Source of the DNA: Deinococcus malanensis
GTDB lineage: Bacteria; Deinococcota; Deinococci; Deinococcales; Deinococcaceae
Direction of reading: 5' to 3'
DNA length: 28,457 bases
NCBI RefSeq assembly: GCF_014647655.1
Contig: NZ_BMPP01000025.1
Span: forward strand, 1 to 28,457
In this document: in pieces, positions 6,287 to 14,654 of the stretch
Numbering within the stretch: the first letter of the stretch is position 1
Layout: every line of letters begins with the position of its first letter
Position numbers and translations under genes: made by a program
The notes under the pieces: model-generated
What the model was told of the DNA's origin: nothing
The model's database searches: none
Seen by the model: only the letters and a program-made list of their open reading frames with translations

Positions 6287-8575
6287 ATGAGTGAAATCCC
6301 CGACCCGATCCTCTCCGGACACGACCCCACACCGGGCATTGTGTCGGTCCACGCGCACCTGAGCGGTCAGGTGCTGGTGTGGCGCCGCACCCCAGATGGC
6401 GTGCTCCAGGAGCGCAACACTTTTCGGCCCTGGGTCTATGCCAGGCACCTTGACGACGTGCACCACCTGGGCTCAGGGCTTTCTACTGATGACCCCACTG
6501 CCCCTCTGTATGTGGAATGCCTTGACGGTCCGCCGGGCAGTTACCGCTACCTGCTGAGCGCGCGAGACGGCCGCGCGTTGCACCAGGCCATCCTGCAAGG
6601 CGCACGCCGCCGTAAGGCACCCGCGAACCGGATTCAGGACCTCGGATACATCGCGCCCGGGGTCACCGAGCAGTACCTCATGGCCACCGGGCGGACCTAC
6701 TTCAAGGGGCTGCAGTACGACGACCTGCATCGCCTGCAGTTTGACCTGGAAACCACCAGTCTGACTCCGGACTCCGGACGCATCTTCATGGTCGCGGTGC
6801 GCGACACCGCAGGCCTGCGGACCCTGCTCGAAGCGCGCCGCCCGGCGCAGGAAGCCGACATGATCCGCGCCCTGGTGCAACTTGTGCAGGAACGCAACCC
6901 GGACGTGATCGAGAACCACAACATCCACCGCTTCGACCTACCGTTCCTGCACCACCGCGCGCAGTTGCACGGCATATCACTGAACTTCGGGCGCGCCGGA
7001 GGAACGCCGGAAATCTGGCAGGTGTCGGACGGCTCGCGGCAGCAGTGGGTGTGTTCGGGGCGCGAGATTATGGACACCCTTGACGCGGTTCGCCGGCTGG
7101 GGTTGCCCTCGGCTGGCCTCAAAGCCGTGTCGCAGCATTTCGGCCTCGCTCCCGAGGGGCGGGTGTATCTCGAAGGGGCAGCCATCGTCGACACGTACCG
7201 GGATAACCCGAAGACCGTGCGCCTCTACGCCCACCAGGACGTCGAGGAAGTCGAGGCCCTGTCGCGCAGGGTGCTGGCGTCCTCGTTTGCGCTGGCCCGC
7301 ATGGCGCCGCGCCCCTTCCACCGACTGCCCACGGCCGGGCCTGCCACCGGCGTGCTTGAACCCATGCTGATCCGCACCTACCTGAAGCAGCGGGCGGCCC
7401 TGCCCGCCAGGGAAAGCTTGGCGGAAGAGCCGCACCGCGGAGGAGCAGTCCACCTGTTCGTCGAGGGGATTATCGGAAATGTGGTCAAGGCGGACGTGGC
7501 GAGTATGTACCCCAGCCTGATCCGTACTGAGCGGATTGGCCCGGAGCGCGACCGCCTCGGGGTGTTTCTGCATCTGTTAGACCGGCTGACCGCGCTGCGG
7601 CTGGAGCACAAGGCCGCGGCGCGGCGTGGGGAGGCAGGGGAACACGACGCCATGCAGAGCGCCATGAAACTGATCGTGAACGCCGGATATGGCTACCTGG
7701 GTGCGGGACGGCTCTCGTTGTTTGCGGACCGGGCGGCAGCGGACCGGGTCACCAGGAGAGGAAGAGAAGTCCTGGCGATGGTGCTGCGGGGGCTGGAACA
7801 GCGCGGTGTCACCCTGATCGAGGCGGATACCGACGGAGTGTACTTCGCCACGCCAGCAGCATGGACAGAAGAGCAGGAACGTGCGCTGATCAGCGAGGTG
7901 GGTGCCATGCTTCCGACTGGCGTCACACTGGAATTCGACGGCCGGGCGCAGGCCATGCTCAGTCACGAGATCAAGAATTACGCACTTTTGCGCTATGACG
8001 GTACGGTGGACGTGAGCGGCGCCGCTTTCGCGTCCAGCCGGAGTGAGACCTACGGACGGGATTTTCTCCAGCGTGCCCTGACCTGTCTGCTGGAAGGGGA
8101 TGTGCCAGGTGTAAACCGCGCCTATCAGGACACCCTCACCGCTCTGGAATCCCGGCAGTTGGTGAACAAGGATGTTGCCCGGCGCGTTCGCATGACCAGG
8201 AGCCTGGAGTCCTACAGACTGAGCCGTCAGGCCCGCAAGGACAGCGTCTACGAGGCCCTGCTCGCCTCGGGCTACGCGTGGCAGGTCGGAGAGCGGATCT
8301 ACGTGTATCACCGGGCAGCCCAGGGGGTCCGGCTGCTGGAGGACCCGCAGGGGTGCGACTACGACGTCAGACACTACGCGGCGCAGCTGCTGACCGGCTA
8401 TGCGTCCCGCCTGCGAAAGGCGTTCCGGCCCGAGGATTTCACACAGGTGTTCGCGCAGGGTCACCAGCCGGGATTGTTTGATCTGCCGCTCAGCAGCATC
8501 CGCACCACCTGGAGGTCGGTATCGGCGCCAGACCACCGTACAGACGTCGCTCCCATGGGCACGCCCCCGGCCTGA
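6287..8575 (+). CDS. Family B DNA polymerase (Pol II / archaeal-eukaryotic type)
   Basis: DNA-dependent DNA polymerase with 3'-5' proofreading, 762 aa, close in size to E. coli Pol II. Exonuclease motifs: FDLETTSL (Exo I, D153/E155), IENHNIHRFDLPFL (Exo II), YAHQDVEEVEAL (Exo III). Polymerase motifs: KADVASMYPSLI (motif A, D403), KLIVNAGYGYLG (motif B), EADTDGVYF (motif C, D514/D516). Both exonuclease and polymerase acidic residues are intact, so it should be active. Motif C reads DTDG where DTDS is common, and motif B has NAGYG where NSxYG is usual. It starts at ATG 6287, with a possible -10 TAGAGT at 6239-6244 and no strong ribosome-binding site. A role in repair or lesion bypass is inferred from family knowledge. 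Family B enzymes are not part of the universal deinococcal set as I know it (D. radiodurans uses PolA, PolIII and PolX). Confidence 0.93.
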   Translation: MSEIPDPILSGHDPTPGIVSVHAHLSGQVLVWRRTPDGVLQERNTFRPWVYARHLDDVHHLGSGLSTDDPTAPLYVECLDGPPGSYRYLLSARDGRALHQAILQGARRRKAPANRIQDLGYIAPGVTEQYLMATGRTYFKGLQYDDLHRLQFDLETTSLTPDSGRIFMVAVRDTAGLRTLLEARRPAQEADMIRALVQLVQERNPDVIENHNIHRFDLPFLHHRAQLHGISLNFGRAGGTPEIWQVSDGSRQQWVCSGREIMDTLDAVRRLGLPSAGLKAVSQHFGLAPEGRVYLEGAAIVDTYRDNPKTVRLYAHQDVEEVEALSRRVLASSFALARMAPRPFHRLPTAGPATGVLEPMLIRTYLKQRAALPARESLAEEPHRGGAVHLFVEGIIGNVVKADVASMYPSLIRTERIGPERDRLGVFLHLLDRLTALRLEHKAAARRGEAGEHDAMQSAMKLIVNAGYGYLGAGRLSLFADRAAADRVTRRGREVLAMVLRGLEQRGVTLIEADTDGVYFATPAAWTEEQERALISEVGAMLPTGVTLEFDGRAQAMLSHEIKNYALLRYDGTVDVSGAAFASSRSETYGRDFLQRALTCLLEGDVPGVNRAYQDTLTALESRQLVNKDVARRVRMTRSLESYRLSRQARKDSVYEALLASGYAWQVGERIYVYHRAAQGVRLLEDPQGCDYDVRHYAAQLLTGYASRLRKAFRPEDFTQVFAQGHQPGLFDLPLSSIRTTWRSVSAPDHRTDVAPMGTPPA

Positions 8576-8598
8576 GCAGGCGGTCGGCGCCCGCGATG

Positions 8599-8625
8599 GG
8601 GAGGTCGTCAAGGGGCTTGACCTCC
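8599..8625 (+). terminator. Hairpin downstream of the polymerase gene
   Basis: GTCAAG-GGG-CTTGAC (8607-8621) forms a perfect 6-bp stem. The flanks allow an alternative pairing of GGAGGTC (8600-8606) with GACCTCC (8619-8625). There is no T tract. It lies 24 bases after the polymerase stop and upstream of the response regulator, so it may end the polymerase transcript. Confidence 0.45.
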
Positions 8626-8691
8626 ACCAAAGACTTCAAGCTGGGCGTGGTGCTCACATGGCGTGGGAAAACTCACCATAATAAAGCCGTC

Positions 8692-9141
8692 ATGCCTCCC
8701 CGACTTCATCTCCTGCTCGTGGACGACAACCCGGCAGACGAGTTCCTGGCGCGCGAAGCCCTCGGGGGCTACAGCGACATCATCAGCCTCACCACCTTCG
8801 GGTCCGGTGAGCTGGCACTGGCCAGCCTGCGCGAGGCGGATGCTCCCCGGTCGGATCTGGTGGTGCTGGACATCAATATGCCGGGCCTGAATGGGTTTGA
8901 TGTCCTTGCTGCGATCAAGGCAGACCCTGAGCTGGCCTCACTGCCGGTAGTGATGCTGTCGGCCTCCCGGGCGGCGGCGGACGTGGAGCGCGCATACAGC
9001 CTGCGGGCCAGTGCGTTCGTGACCAAGGCGGACACCTTTCCCGTCTTCCTGAAGCAGATGGAGGCCCTGGTTGGATTCTGGACCCAGTGTCGCGTGATCG
9101 GCAAACCCGTCCGGGCGGCCCGCTCTGGTCCGTTTGGATAA
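8692..9141 (+). CDS. Single-domain response regulator (receiver only, Rcp1-like)
   Basis: 149-aa CheY-like receiver without an output domain. Key residues: acidic pair in LLVDDNPAD (D11/D12), phospho-acceptor D60 in VVLDINMPGLNG, S90 in VVMLSAS, and K112 in FVTKAD. All are present, so it should be phosphorylated by a histidine kinase. It probably acts by protein contact or phosphotransfer. I chose ATG 8692: a CATAAT -10-like box at 8677-8682 lies 9 bases upstream, and the family N terminus LHLLLVDDN begins right after it. The open frame upstream to 8596 is not used. No kinase gene is adjacent; two hybrid-type kinases lie 10-17 kb away in this window. The C-terminal ~20 residues (CRVIGKPVRAARSG) are a basic tail beyond the fold. 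Confidence 0.9.
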   Translation: MPPRLHLLLVDDNPADEFLAREALGGYSDIISLTTFGSGELALASLREADAPRSDLVVLDINMPGLNGFDVLAAIKADPELASLPVVMLSASRAAADVERAYSLRASAFVTKADTFPVFLKQMEALVGFWTQCRVIGKPVRAARSGPFG

Positions 9142-9238
9142 AGATATTGCGCCGCATTCCGGTGCTGTTGCGCCGACAGACCTGCCGAGCCGACACTCCT
9201 TTGAGAACCACCCCCCAGTACCCCTGCGCGCCACGGGG

Positions 9239-9244
9239 TAGGGT
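9239..9244 (+). promoter_or_regulatory. -10 box TAGGGT upstream of the sigma factor leader ORF
   Basis: TAGGGT (TANNNT) lies 7 bases before ATG 9252, which opens a 12-codon frame that ends on the sigma factor start. The same hexamer occurs in the metal-operon promoter at 11928. No well-spaced -35 box is seen (a TTGAGA at 9201 is too far away). Confidence 0.45.
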
Positions 9245-9251
9245 GGGAGCA

Positions 9252-9290
9252 ATGATCGGTGTCCCTTCGCAGCATATGGGGGACGTATGA
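9252..9290 (+). CDS. Possible 12-codon leader peptide coupled to the sigma factor
   Basis: The frame [12 protein letters not shown] begins 7 bases after a TAGGGT -10 box and stops with TGA at 9288-9290, overlapping the sigma factor ATG (9287-9289) in the string ATGA. A G-rich stretch GGGGGA just before the overlap can serve as ribosome-binding site for the sigma gene. Such an arrangement would couple sigma synthesis to translation of the leader. This is positional evidence only. Confidence 0.42.
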   Translation: MIGVPSQHMGDV

Positions 9291-10453
9291 CGCGTCCCGC
9301 CCGTTCCCGCCCCTCAGCCAGCACTCTCGACCACGCCCCCGGAGAAAATGAGGCCGGTGGTGTCGCCGTCATGCCTCCCGAGGTGCACGACGATCCTTTT
9401 GAGGACGCGCTTGACCTGGCCGAGGACCTTGAAGAATCGCAGGAGGAGGCGACCGACGAGGAGCTCACGACCACCGACGCCCCTTCCGATGCCGAGGAAA
9501 CCTGGACTGAGCTGGCCGATCACCCGGTCATCGTCAGCAACGACCCGGTACGCCAGTACCTGCATGAAATCGGCCGGGTGCCCCTGCTGACCGTGACTGA
9601 GGAGATTGACCTGGCACGCCGCATGGAAGCTGGCCAGGAAGCGCGCACCCAGCTCGAAACGGTTTCTGACCTCGAAGAACGTGAGCGTCGCCGCCTGCAG
9701 CGGACCGTGGAAGACGGCGACCACGCCAAGCAGCAGCTGATCGAGGCGAACCTCCGTCTGGTGGTCAGCATCGCGAAGAAATATGCCAACCGGGGCATGG
9801 GCCTGCTGGATCTGATTCAGGAAGGCAACCAGGGCCTCATCCGCGGCGCCGAGAAGTTCGAGTATCGCAGAGGCTTCAAGTTCTCTACCTACGCCACCTG
9901 GTGGATCCGTCAGGCGGTCAACCGGGCCATAGCGGACCAGGCCCGTAACATCCGCATTCCGGTGCACATGGTCGAAACCATCAACAAGCTGAACCGCACG
10001 ACGCGGCAGTTGCAGATGGAACTCAGCCGGGAGCCCAGCCACGCAGAAACCGCGGAGGCGATGGGTCCGGGCTGGGATGAAGCGAAGGTCGAGGAGACCA
10101 TGCGCCTGACGCGTGACACCATCAGCCTGGCGACGCCAGTGGGGGACGAGGGGGATTCGTCGATCGCCGATTTCCTGCCGGACGACCGCCACGAGTCGCC
10201 CCTGAGCCGCGTGAGCAGCGTGCTGATGAGCGAAGCGCTCGACCGGACCCTGGCCACACTGGAGCCCCGGGAAGCGCTGGTGATCCGGCTCCGTAACGGG
10301 CTGGAAGACGGCCGGGAGCATACGCTGGAAGAAGTCGGTAAGCACTTCGGGGTGACGCGTGAGCGGATTCGCCAGATCGAGAACAAGGCGCTGCGAAAAA
10401 TCAAATACGAGCAGAGCAGGCGCGGCAGCCTGCGCGACTTCCTGGAAGACTGA
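9287..10453 (+). CDS. rpoD: RNA polymerase sigma-70 factor, RpoD type
   Basis: A group 1/2 sigma factor of 388 aa. An acidic N terminus (residues 32-78) takes the place of a long region 1.1. Region 1.2 is [18 protein letters not shown]. Region 2 spans about 152-225 and includes the core-binding and -10-melting segments [20 protein letters not shown] and [12 protein letters not shown]. Region 3 follows, and region 4.2 is [18 protein letters not shown] with the -35 recognition helix. All functional regions are complete. In region 2.1/2.2 it reads [12 protein letters not shown], where primary sigma factors almost always read GNIGLM(K/R)AVEKF, and region 4 is also somewhat diverged. It could therefore be the principal sigma or a close paralogue. 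A 12-codon leader ORF overlaps its start and a strong hairpin follows its stop. Confidence 0.93.
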   Translation: MTRPARSRPSASTLDHAPGENEAGGVAVMPPEVHDDPFEDALDLAEDLEESQEEATDEELTTTDAPSDAEETWTELADHPVIVSNDPVRQYLHEIGRVPLLTVTEEIDLARRMEAGQEARTQLETVSDLEERERRRLQRTVEDGDHAKQQLIEANLRLVVSIAKKYANRGMGLLDLIQEGNQGLIRGAEKFEYRRGFKFSTYATWWIRQAVNRAIADQARNIRIPVHMVETINKLNRTTRQLQMELSREPSHAETAEAMGPGWDEAKVEETMRLTRDTISLATPVGDEGDSSIADFLPDDRHESPLSRVSSVLMSEALDRTLATLEPREALVIRLRNGLEDGREHTLEEVGKHFGVTRERIRQIENKALRKIKYEQSRRGSLRDFLED

Positions 10454-10470
10454 TAGGGGTAGTCCGTTGT

Positions 10471-10500
10471 GTTGCTGGGAGTGGGCCCGCTCTCAGCAAC
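10471..10500 (+). terminator. Strong hairpin terminator after the sigma factor
   Basis: GTTGCTGGGAG (10471-10481) pairs with CTCTCAGCAAC (10490-10500) over 11 bp with one G-U pair, around an 8-base loop. It starts 18 bases after the stop codon. No T tract follows, as with several other hairpins in this window, so efficiency is uncertain. Confidence 0.6.
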
Positions 10501-10961
10501 GCCACTGCAACCTCTGCCTGTCGCGGCCACTCGCTCCACTCGCCCCACAGCAGGCGACGGTTGAAGGTTACCCCTCTGAGTTCAGCGTTGCGGAAACTTC
10601 GGCCCATGGGGGAACGTGCCCGGGTCAGGGCTCCTGGCAGAAGCAGGCCTGAAAGCAGCTTTCCGTCTGTTGTGATCCCCATCTCGGCAACCGTCAAGGT
10701 TGCCACCATGCAGATCGGTGTGCCGCAAGTGGACGAGCCCGCCACTTACGTATCACTTACGCTTCTGGCGCTGTGTCCGAGCGACCCTCTCTCCCGGGGG
10801 CAGGCAGGAACCTTCCCCTGGACCGCTGCGCAGGCTCCACACTGCTGCCGGGGATTTCAGCCCTCGCGGGGCACCGGCATCCTTCGCGCGGCATCTCTGT
10901 CAGAGAGGGACGACGCTTAGAAGAGACGTGTCAGATATGAGATCCGGCTCCATGTGCATCT
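10501..10961. other. Intergenic stretch with a short direct repeat, no gene recognised
   Basis: About 460 bases between the sigma factor terminator and the end of the convergent GntR gene. ORFs of 114 and 119 codons exist on opposite strands over the same bases. They show no recognisable domain, have low-complexity composition (Arg/Pro/Ser-rich) and lack a good ribosome-binding site, so I do not call them. CACTTACG occurs twice at 10743-10750 and 10754-10761, 11 bases apart, i.e. one helical turn. Confidence 0.4.
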
Positions 10962-11657
10962 TTAAGGCTCAAAGGTGGACTCGAATTTGAAACGGTCGCT
11001 TCTGACCCAGTACATCACGTAGCTGACCCGTCTGTCGCCACTGAAGGTCGTGCGGCGCATCAGCAGTGCAGCTGTCCCCGGCCGAACCTGCAGCAGCCCT
11101 GCCTCTTCAGGGCGCAGGTTCACGGCCTCCAGGTACTGCTCCACACGGGTCAGCGGCACTTCGGCGCGCTGGGCCAGCAGGTCGTGGACGCTGACCCGGG
11201 TCAGGTCGTAGGAAAGCAGATCTGGCAGGGCCTGGGCATCGATGTAGCGCTTCTCGATCACGATGGGAATCTCGCCGTCCCAGCGCAGTCGGTGCACGAA
11301 CGCAAAGTCGTCACCCACCGCTAGATTCAGCACCCCGGCAATCTCGGGGGTTGCGGGAAAGAGGCCGGCACCGACCACCTGCGTGCGCTTGCTGGGGTGC
11401 GCTGACCAGTCCGCGAACGGCGAAACCAGAAAGCCGCCCTGCTGAAACCGCTTCCCGGTGGAAAAAGTACCGGCCCCCTGGACCCGGTAGACATACCCTT
11501 CGCGCTCCAGTTCGTCGATGGCGCGCCGGACCGTCATTCGCGACACGTCGAACTCACGGGCAAGCTGAGGCTCGCTGGGCAGGGCGTGGCCATCAAGGTA
11601 CTCACTTCCCAGCAGGCGTTCTTTCAACGAGGCTTTGATGGCTGGGTACTTCGACAT
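10962..11657 (-). CDS. GntR-family regulator with UTRA ligand domain (HutC subfamily)
   Basis: A 231-aa transcription factor. The N-terminal winged helix-turn-helix (residues 1-68) contains LPSEPQLAREFDVSRMTVRRAIDELEREGYVYRVQGAGTF, split by the usual GntR turn, and is textbook. The C-terminal UTRA effector domain spans about 85-228, with VHRLRWDGEIPIVIEKRYI and the final strand VSYVMYWVRSDRFKFE. HutC-type regulators commonly sense sugar phosphates, histidine-pathway intermediates or similar metabolites. The effector cannot be told here. It is divergent from the metal-uptake operon but there is no evidence that it controls it. The start ATG at 11657 lies 8 bases after TAGCAT on the minus strand, another near-leaderless start. 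No sugar-metabolism gene is adjacent. Confidence 0.93.
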   Translation of the reverse strand: MSKYPAIKASLKERLLGSEYLDGHALPSEPQLAREFDVSRMTVRRAIDELEREGYVYRVQGAGTFSTGKRFQQGGFLVSPFADWSAHPSKRTQVVGAGLFPATPEIAGVLNLAVGDDFAFVHRLRWDGEIPIVIEKRYIDAQALPDLLSYDLTRVSVHDLLAQRAEVPLTRVEQYLEAVNLRPEEAGLLQVRPGTAALLMRRTTFSGDRRVSYVMYWVRSDRFKFESTFEP

Positions 11658-11665
11658 ATCTCAGC

Positions 11666-11671
11666 ATGCTA
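11666..11671 (-). promoter_or_regulatory. -10 box TAGCAT of the GntR gene
   Basis: Read on the minus strand, TAGCAT (TANNNT) is followed by 8 bases and the ATG at 11657. No Shine-Dalgarno sequence lies between them. Confidence 0.4.
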
Positions 11672-11904
11672 CAGGTGATCCGGAATTTCAGTTACCCTCA
11701 GCATCCACGGCTTAGGGGGTCGGGGGACAGCTCTGCAGCGGGCCCAGCGAGCGACTATGGCGGCGCTCAGCACGGTGGCTGACCAATACCAGACATTGCC
11801 CCGGTGCGCCCCCTGTTGTCTTCACGCAGTGCACCCGACATCGGGACGATGTTCAGCTGTTCTTAAGTTCTCCCCATTCTGCCGCCCACAACCGCTACGG
11901 GTTC

Positions 11905-11933
11905 TATACATTGCTCAACAAATAAGTTAGGGT
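11905..11933 (+). promoter_or_regulatory. Promoter of the metal-uptake operon
   Basis: Candidate -35 TATACA (11905-11910) and -10 TAGGGT (11928-11933) are separated by 17 bases. Transcription would start around 11940, about 4 bases before the ATG at 11944, so the mRNA is almost leaderless. There is no room for a ribosome-binding site. The -10 box lies inside the operator palindrome. Confidence 0.45.
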
Positions 11934-11944
11934 TGCCTAACTTA
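11923..11944 (+). promoter_or_regulatory. Palindromic operator of DtxR/MntR type
   Basis: Arms TAAGTTAGG (11923-11931) and CCTAACTTA (11936-11944) are perfect reverse complements around a 4-base centre. The core TTAGG-N4-CCTAA is the same as in the known DtxR consensus. The site covers the likely -10 box and transcription start and touches the first base of the start codon, an ideal position for repression. The operon's last gene encodes a DtxR-family protein, the obvious ligand-responsive repressor. The palindrome is seen directly; the binding protein is inferred. Confidence 0.82.
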
Positions 11945-12912
11945 TGAAAAAGCACATCCCTAAGCTTTTGCTGATTGCGGGCCTGATGGCTCTCGTTTCG
12001 CCCAGCGCTGGCGCTGATGAGCGGGTCACGAAAGTTGCCGACCTGAAGCCGGTCCAACTGAATGGTGGCAAGATCAAGGTCACCACCACCATCAATATGA
12101 TCAGCGATCTGGTGCAGAACGTCGGTGGCAACCGCGTGCAGGTGACCGGGCTGATGGGTCCAGGCGTCGACCCTCACCTGTACAAGGCCAGCGCCCGTGA
12201 CGTCCGTTCCATCCAGGACGCCCATCTGATCTTTTACAACGGCCTGCACCTGGAGGGTAAAATGGTTGACCTGCTTGAGCGCAGTCCCAAAGCCATCGCC
12301 GTAACAGACGCCATCCCCAGGAGGCAGCTCATCACGCCTCCAGGTGGCTTTATCGGCATTGCTGGCCTGCAGGACCCGCACGTGTGGTTCGACGTGCCCC
12401 TGTGGAAGCACACCGTGTTGATCGTCCGTGACGCCCTGACCCGGGTAGACCCGGCCGGCAGGGCCATCTACGCGAACAACGCTGCTGCCTATCAGAAGAA
12501 ACTTGACGCCCTGCATCAGCGTGTCGACAAGATGATGAAAGGCGTGCCCAGACGCCAGCGCGTGCTGATTACAGCCCACGACGCGTTCAGCTACTTCGGC
12601 CGGAAGTACGGCGTTGAAGTGCGCGGCATTCAGGGCATCTCGACGGTCGCCGAAGCCGGAACCAAGGACATCCAGGACCTTGCCACCTTCATCGTGGAGC
12701 GCAAGATTCCAGCCGTCTTTATTGAAAGCAGTGTGCCCAAACGCACTGTAGAGGCCGTGGTGCAGGCCACCCGGGCCCGGGGGTCGGACCTGAAGATTGG
12801 CGGCGAACTCTTCTCGGATGCGGCCGGGAGTCCCGGTACCCGGGAAGGCACCTATATCGGCATGGTGGAACACAATGCCCGGACCATCAGCGAAGCCCTG
12901 CGCGGCAAGTAA
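11944..12912 (+). CDS. Metal (Mn/Zn) ABC transporter substrate-binding protein, TroA/ZnuA family
   Basis: Exported high-affinity binding protein (322 aa) of the cluster A-I metal family. The signal peptide is residues 1-23 (KLLLIAGLMALVSPSAGA). Its four predicted metal ligands follow the TroA pattern: H78 in VDPHLYKAS, H146 in QDPHVWFD, H212 in TAHDAFSYFG and D292 in LFSDAAGSPG. The typical family segment GTYIGMVEHN follows. There is no His/Asp-rich loop of the kind seen in ZnuA proteins, which leans towards manganese or mixed specificity; the metal is not certain. ATG 11944 abuts the operator and has no ribosome-binding site. The ATPase gene follows after 12 bases. The protein captures metal outside the membrane and delivers it to the two permeases. 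Confidence 0.92.
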   Translation: MKKHIPKLLLIAGLMALVSPSAGADERVTKVADLKPVQLNGGKIKVTTTINMISDLVQNVGGNRVQVTGLMGPGVDPHLYKASARDVRSIQDAHLIFYNGLHLEGKMVDLLERSPKAIAVTDAIPRRQLITPPGGFIGIAGLQDPHVWFDVPLWKHTVLIVRDALTRVDPAGRAIYANNAAAYQKKLDALHQRVDKMMKGVPRRQRVLITAHDAFSYFGRKYGVEVRGIQGISTVAEAGTKDIQDLATFIVERKIPAVFIESSVPKRTVEAVVQATRARGSDLKIGGELFSDAAGSPGTREGTYIGMVEHNARTISEALRGK

Positions 12913-12924
12913 GGGAGGAAAGGC

Positions 12925-13695
12925 ATGACTGCATCCGCCAAGGCACCTTCTCTGGCAGCTGTTCCGCTTTCTGTGCGTGATCTCACGGTCGCGTACCGGG
13001 AGGCTCCCGTGTTGTGGGACATCAACCTCGAGTTCCCGGCAGGGCAGCTCTGTGCGGTCGTGGGTCCCAACGGCGCCGGGAAAAGCACCTTCCTCAAGGC
13101 CGTGCTGGGCCTCCTGCCCAAAGCGTCCGGAAGTATCCGGTTTTTTGGTGCGCCGCTGGCCCAAGCACGCCGCCGGATCGGCTACGTGCCCCAGCGCACC
13201 AGTGTCGACTGGGACTTTCCTACAGACGCTCTGGATGTGGTCACCATGGGCCTGTACGGGACGCTTGGCTGGATTCGCAGGCCAGGGAAGCGCGAGCGTG
13301 ACCTGGCCATGCAGGCCCTGGAACGCGTCCGCATGACCGAGTTCGCCGGGCGCCAGATCTCCCAGCTGTCGGGGGGCCAGCAGCAGCGGGTGTTTCTGGC
13401 CCGTGCCCTGGCACAGGACGCGGACGTGTATTTCATGGACGAACCGTTTGCCGGCGTGGACGCGACCACCGAGCGCGCCATCCTGGACGTGATGCGTGAT
13501 CTGCAGGAACAGGGCAAGACGGTCGTGGTGGTTCACCATGATCTGGACACTGTCCGGGAGTACTTCGACCATGTGACCCTGCTGAATGTCAGCGTGGTGG
13601 CCAGCGGACCCATCGAGACGACGTTCAGCCCCGAACTGCTGCGCAAGACGTACGGCGGGAAGGTTGCGTTTCTGCGCGAGGCCCTGCCGGTATGA
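12925..13695 (+). CDS. Metal ABC transporter ATP-binding protein
   Basis: A 256-aa ATPase that powers the metal importer. Walker A is GPNGAGKST (residues 47-55), the Q-loop is at PQRTSVDW (around 90-95), the signature is LSGGQQQR (148-155), Walker B is VYFMDEPF (168-175) and the H-loop is VVHHDL. The segment RTSVDWDFP after the Q-loop is typical of Mn/Zn transporter ATPases (MntB/ZnuC/SitB group). The start ATG 12925 has GGGAGG upstream. The stop codon overlaps the next ATG by 4 bases (ATGA at 13692-13695), indicating translational coupling with the first permease. All catalytic motifs are intact. Confidence 0.95.
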   Translation: MTASAKAPSLAAVPLSVRDLTVAYREAPVLWDINLEFPAGQLCAVVGPNGAGKSTFLKAVLGLLPKASGSIRFFGAPLAQARRRIGYVPQRTSVDWDFPTDALDVVTMGLYGTLGWIRRPGKRERDLAMQALERVRMTEFAGRQISQLSGGQQQRVFLARALAQDADVYFMDEPFAGVDATTERAILDVMRDLQEQGKTVVVVHHDLDTVREYFDHVTLLNVSVVASGPIETTFSPELLRKTYGGKVAFLREALPV

Positions 13696-14654
13696 ACCTG
13701 GAATTCCTGCTGAGCATATTCACGGACTACACGCTGCGCAACGTCGCCTTGGGCAGTGCGCTGCTGGGCATCACCGGAGGCATCGTCGGAGCGTTTGCCG
13801 TTCTGCGCCGTCAGAGCCTGCTGGGTGACGCCCTGTCACACGCTGCGCTCCCCGGCATTGGGCTGGCCTTTCTCCTCAGCGGCGGCAAGGCACCCCTGTG
13901 GCTGCTGTTGGGCGGAGGTCTGACCGCCTGGCTCGCGGCGCTGGCCATGATCAGTGTTCTGCGGTTCACCCGCCTGAGTGAGGACGCGGCCCTTGGGACC
14001 ATGCTGGCCAGTTTCTTCGGATTTGGAATTGCCCTGCTGACCTTTATTCAGAACGGCAGCAATGCCAGCCAGTCCGGGCTCGACAAGTTCCTGTTCGGTC
14101 AGGCAGCCACCATCGTCGCTGCGGACGTAAGGCTGATGGCAGTCCTCGCCGCACTGGCCCTTGGCACGGTCACGGTGCTGTTCAAGGAGTTCAAGCTCGT
14201 GTCGTTTGACCCCTCGTACGCCGCGACGCTTGGCGTACCCGCACCGCTGCTCGGGACGTTGATGACCTCGCTGGCAGTGGTCGCGGTCATGATTGGGCTG
14301 CAAAGCGTCGGTGTGGTCCTGATGGCTGCCATGCTGGTAGCTCCGGCGGTCGCCGCCCGGCAATGGACCGATCACCTTGGAAAGATGCTGCTGCTCAGCG
14401 CTGGCTTCGGCGCGGTCAGCGGCGTCGCGGGCGCACTGGTGTCCGCGGCCGTGACCAATCTGCCGACCGGCCCGCTGGTCATTGTGGCCATCAGCAGCAT
14501 CATGATTCTTTCGCTTCTTTTTGCTCCGCTGCGGGGGTTGCTGTGGGCCCGGATCAGCTCGGCACGGCGGGACAGAAACTTGAGGGAAGGATCACGCCTC
14601 AACGTTCCACCGATCGGGCCTCTGCACGATCAGGGGGTGTCCCATGAGCGCTGA
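13692..14654 (+). CDS. Metal ABC transporter permease 1 (ABC-3 family)
   Basis: A 320-aa integral membrane protein of the ABC-3 family with about eight hydrophobic helices. The first cytosolic family motif [20 protein letters not shown] near residue 40 is clear, as is [18 protein letters not shown], the coupling-helix region that contacts the ATPase. It overlaps the ATPase stop by 4 bases at the start and the second permease by 11 bases at the end. It pairs with permease 2 to form the channel. The C terminus has a short charged tail ([15 protein letters not shown]) beyond the last helix. Both this gene and the next are intact, so the transporter probably works as a heterodimer of permeases. 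Confidence 0.93.
   Translation: MNLEFLLSIFTDYTLRNVALGSALLGITGGIVGAFAVLRRQSLLGDALSHAALPGIGLAFLLSGGKAPLWLLLGGGLTAWLAALAMISVLRFTRLSEDAALGTMLASFFGFGIALLTFIQNGSNASQSGLDKFLFGQAATIVAADVRLMAVLAALALGTVTVLFKEFKLVSFDPSYAATLGVPAPLLGTLMTSLAVVAVMIGLQSVGVVLMAAMLVAPAVAARQWTDHLGKMLLLSAGFGAVSGVAGALVSAAVTNLPTGPLVIVAISSIMILSLLFAPLRGLLWARISSARRDRNLREGSRLNVPPIGPLHDQGVSHER

Noticed and set aside
10401..10920. Overlapping 114-codon (minus) and 119-codon (plus) ORFs after the sigma factor
   Set aside because: No recognisable domain, biased composition, partial overlap with the sigma factor end. A phrase resembling a pentapeptide repeat (FRNAELRGVTF) occurs only once.
11863..13572. 569-codon minus-strand ORF
   Set aside because: Lies opposite the metal-binding protein and ATPase, whose motifs are unmistakable. 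The antisense product shows no family features.
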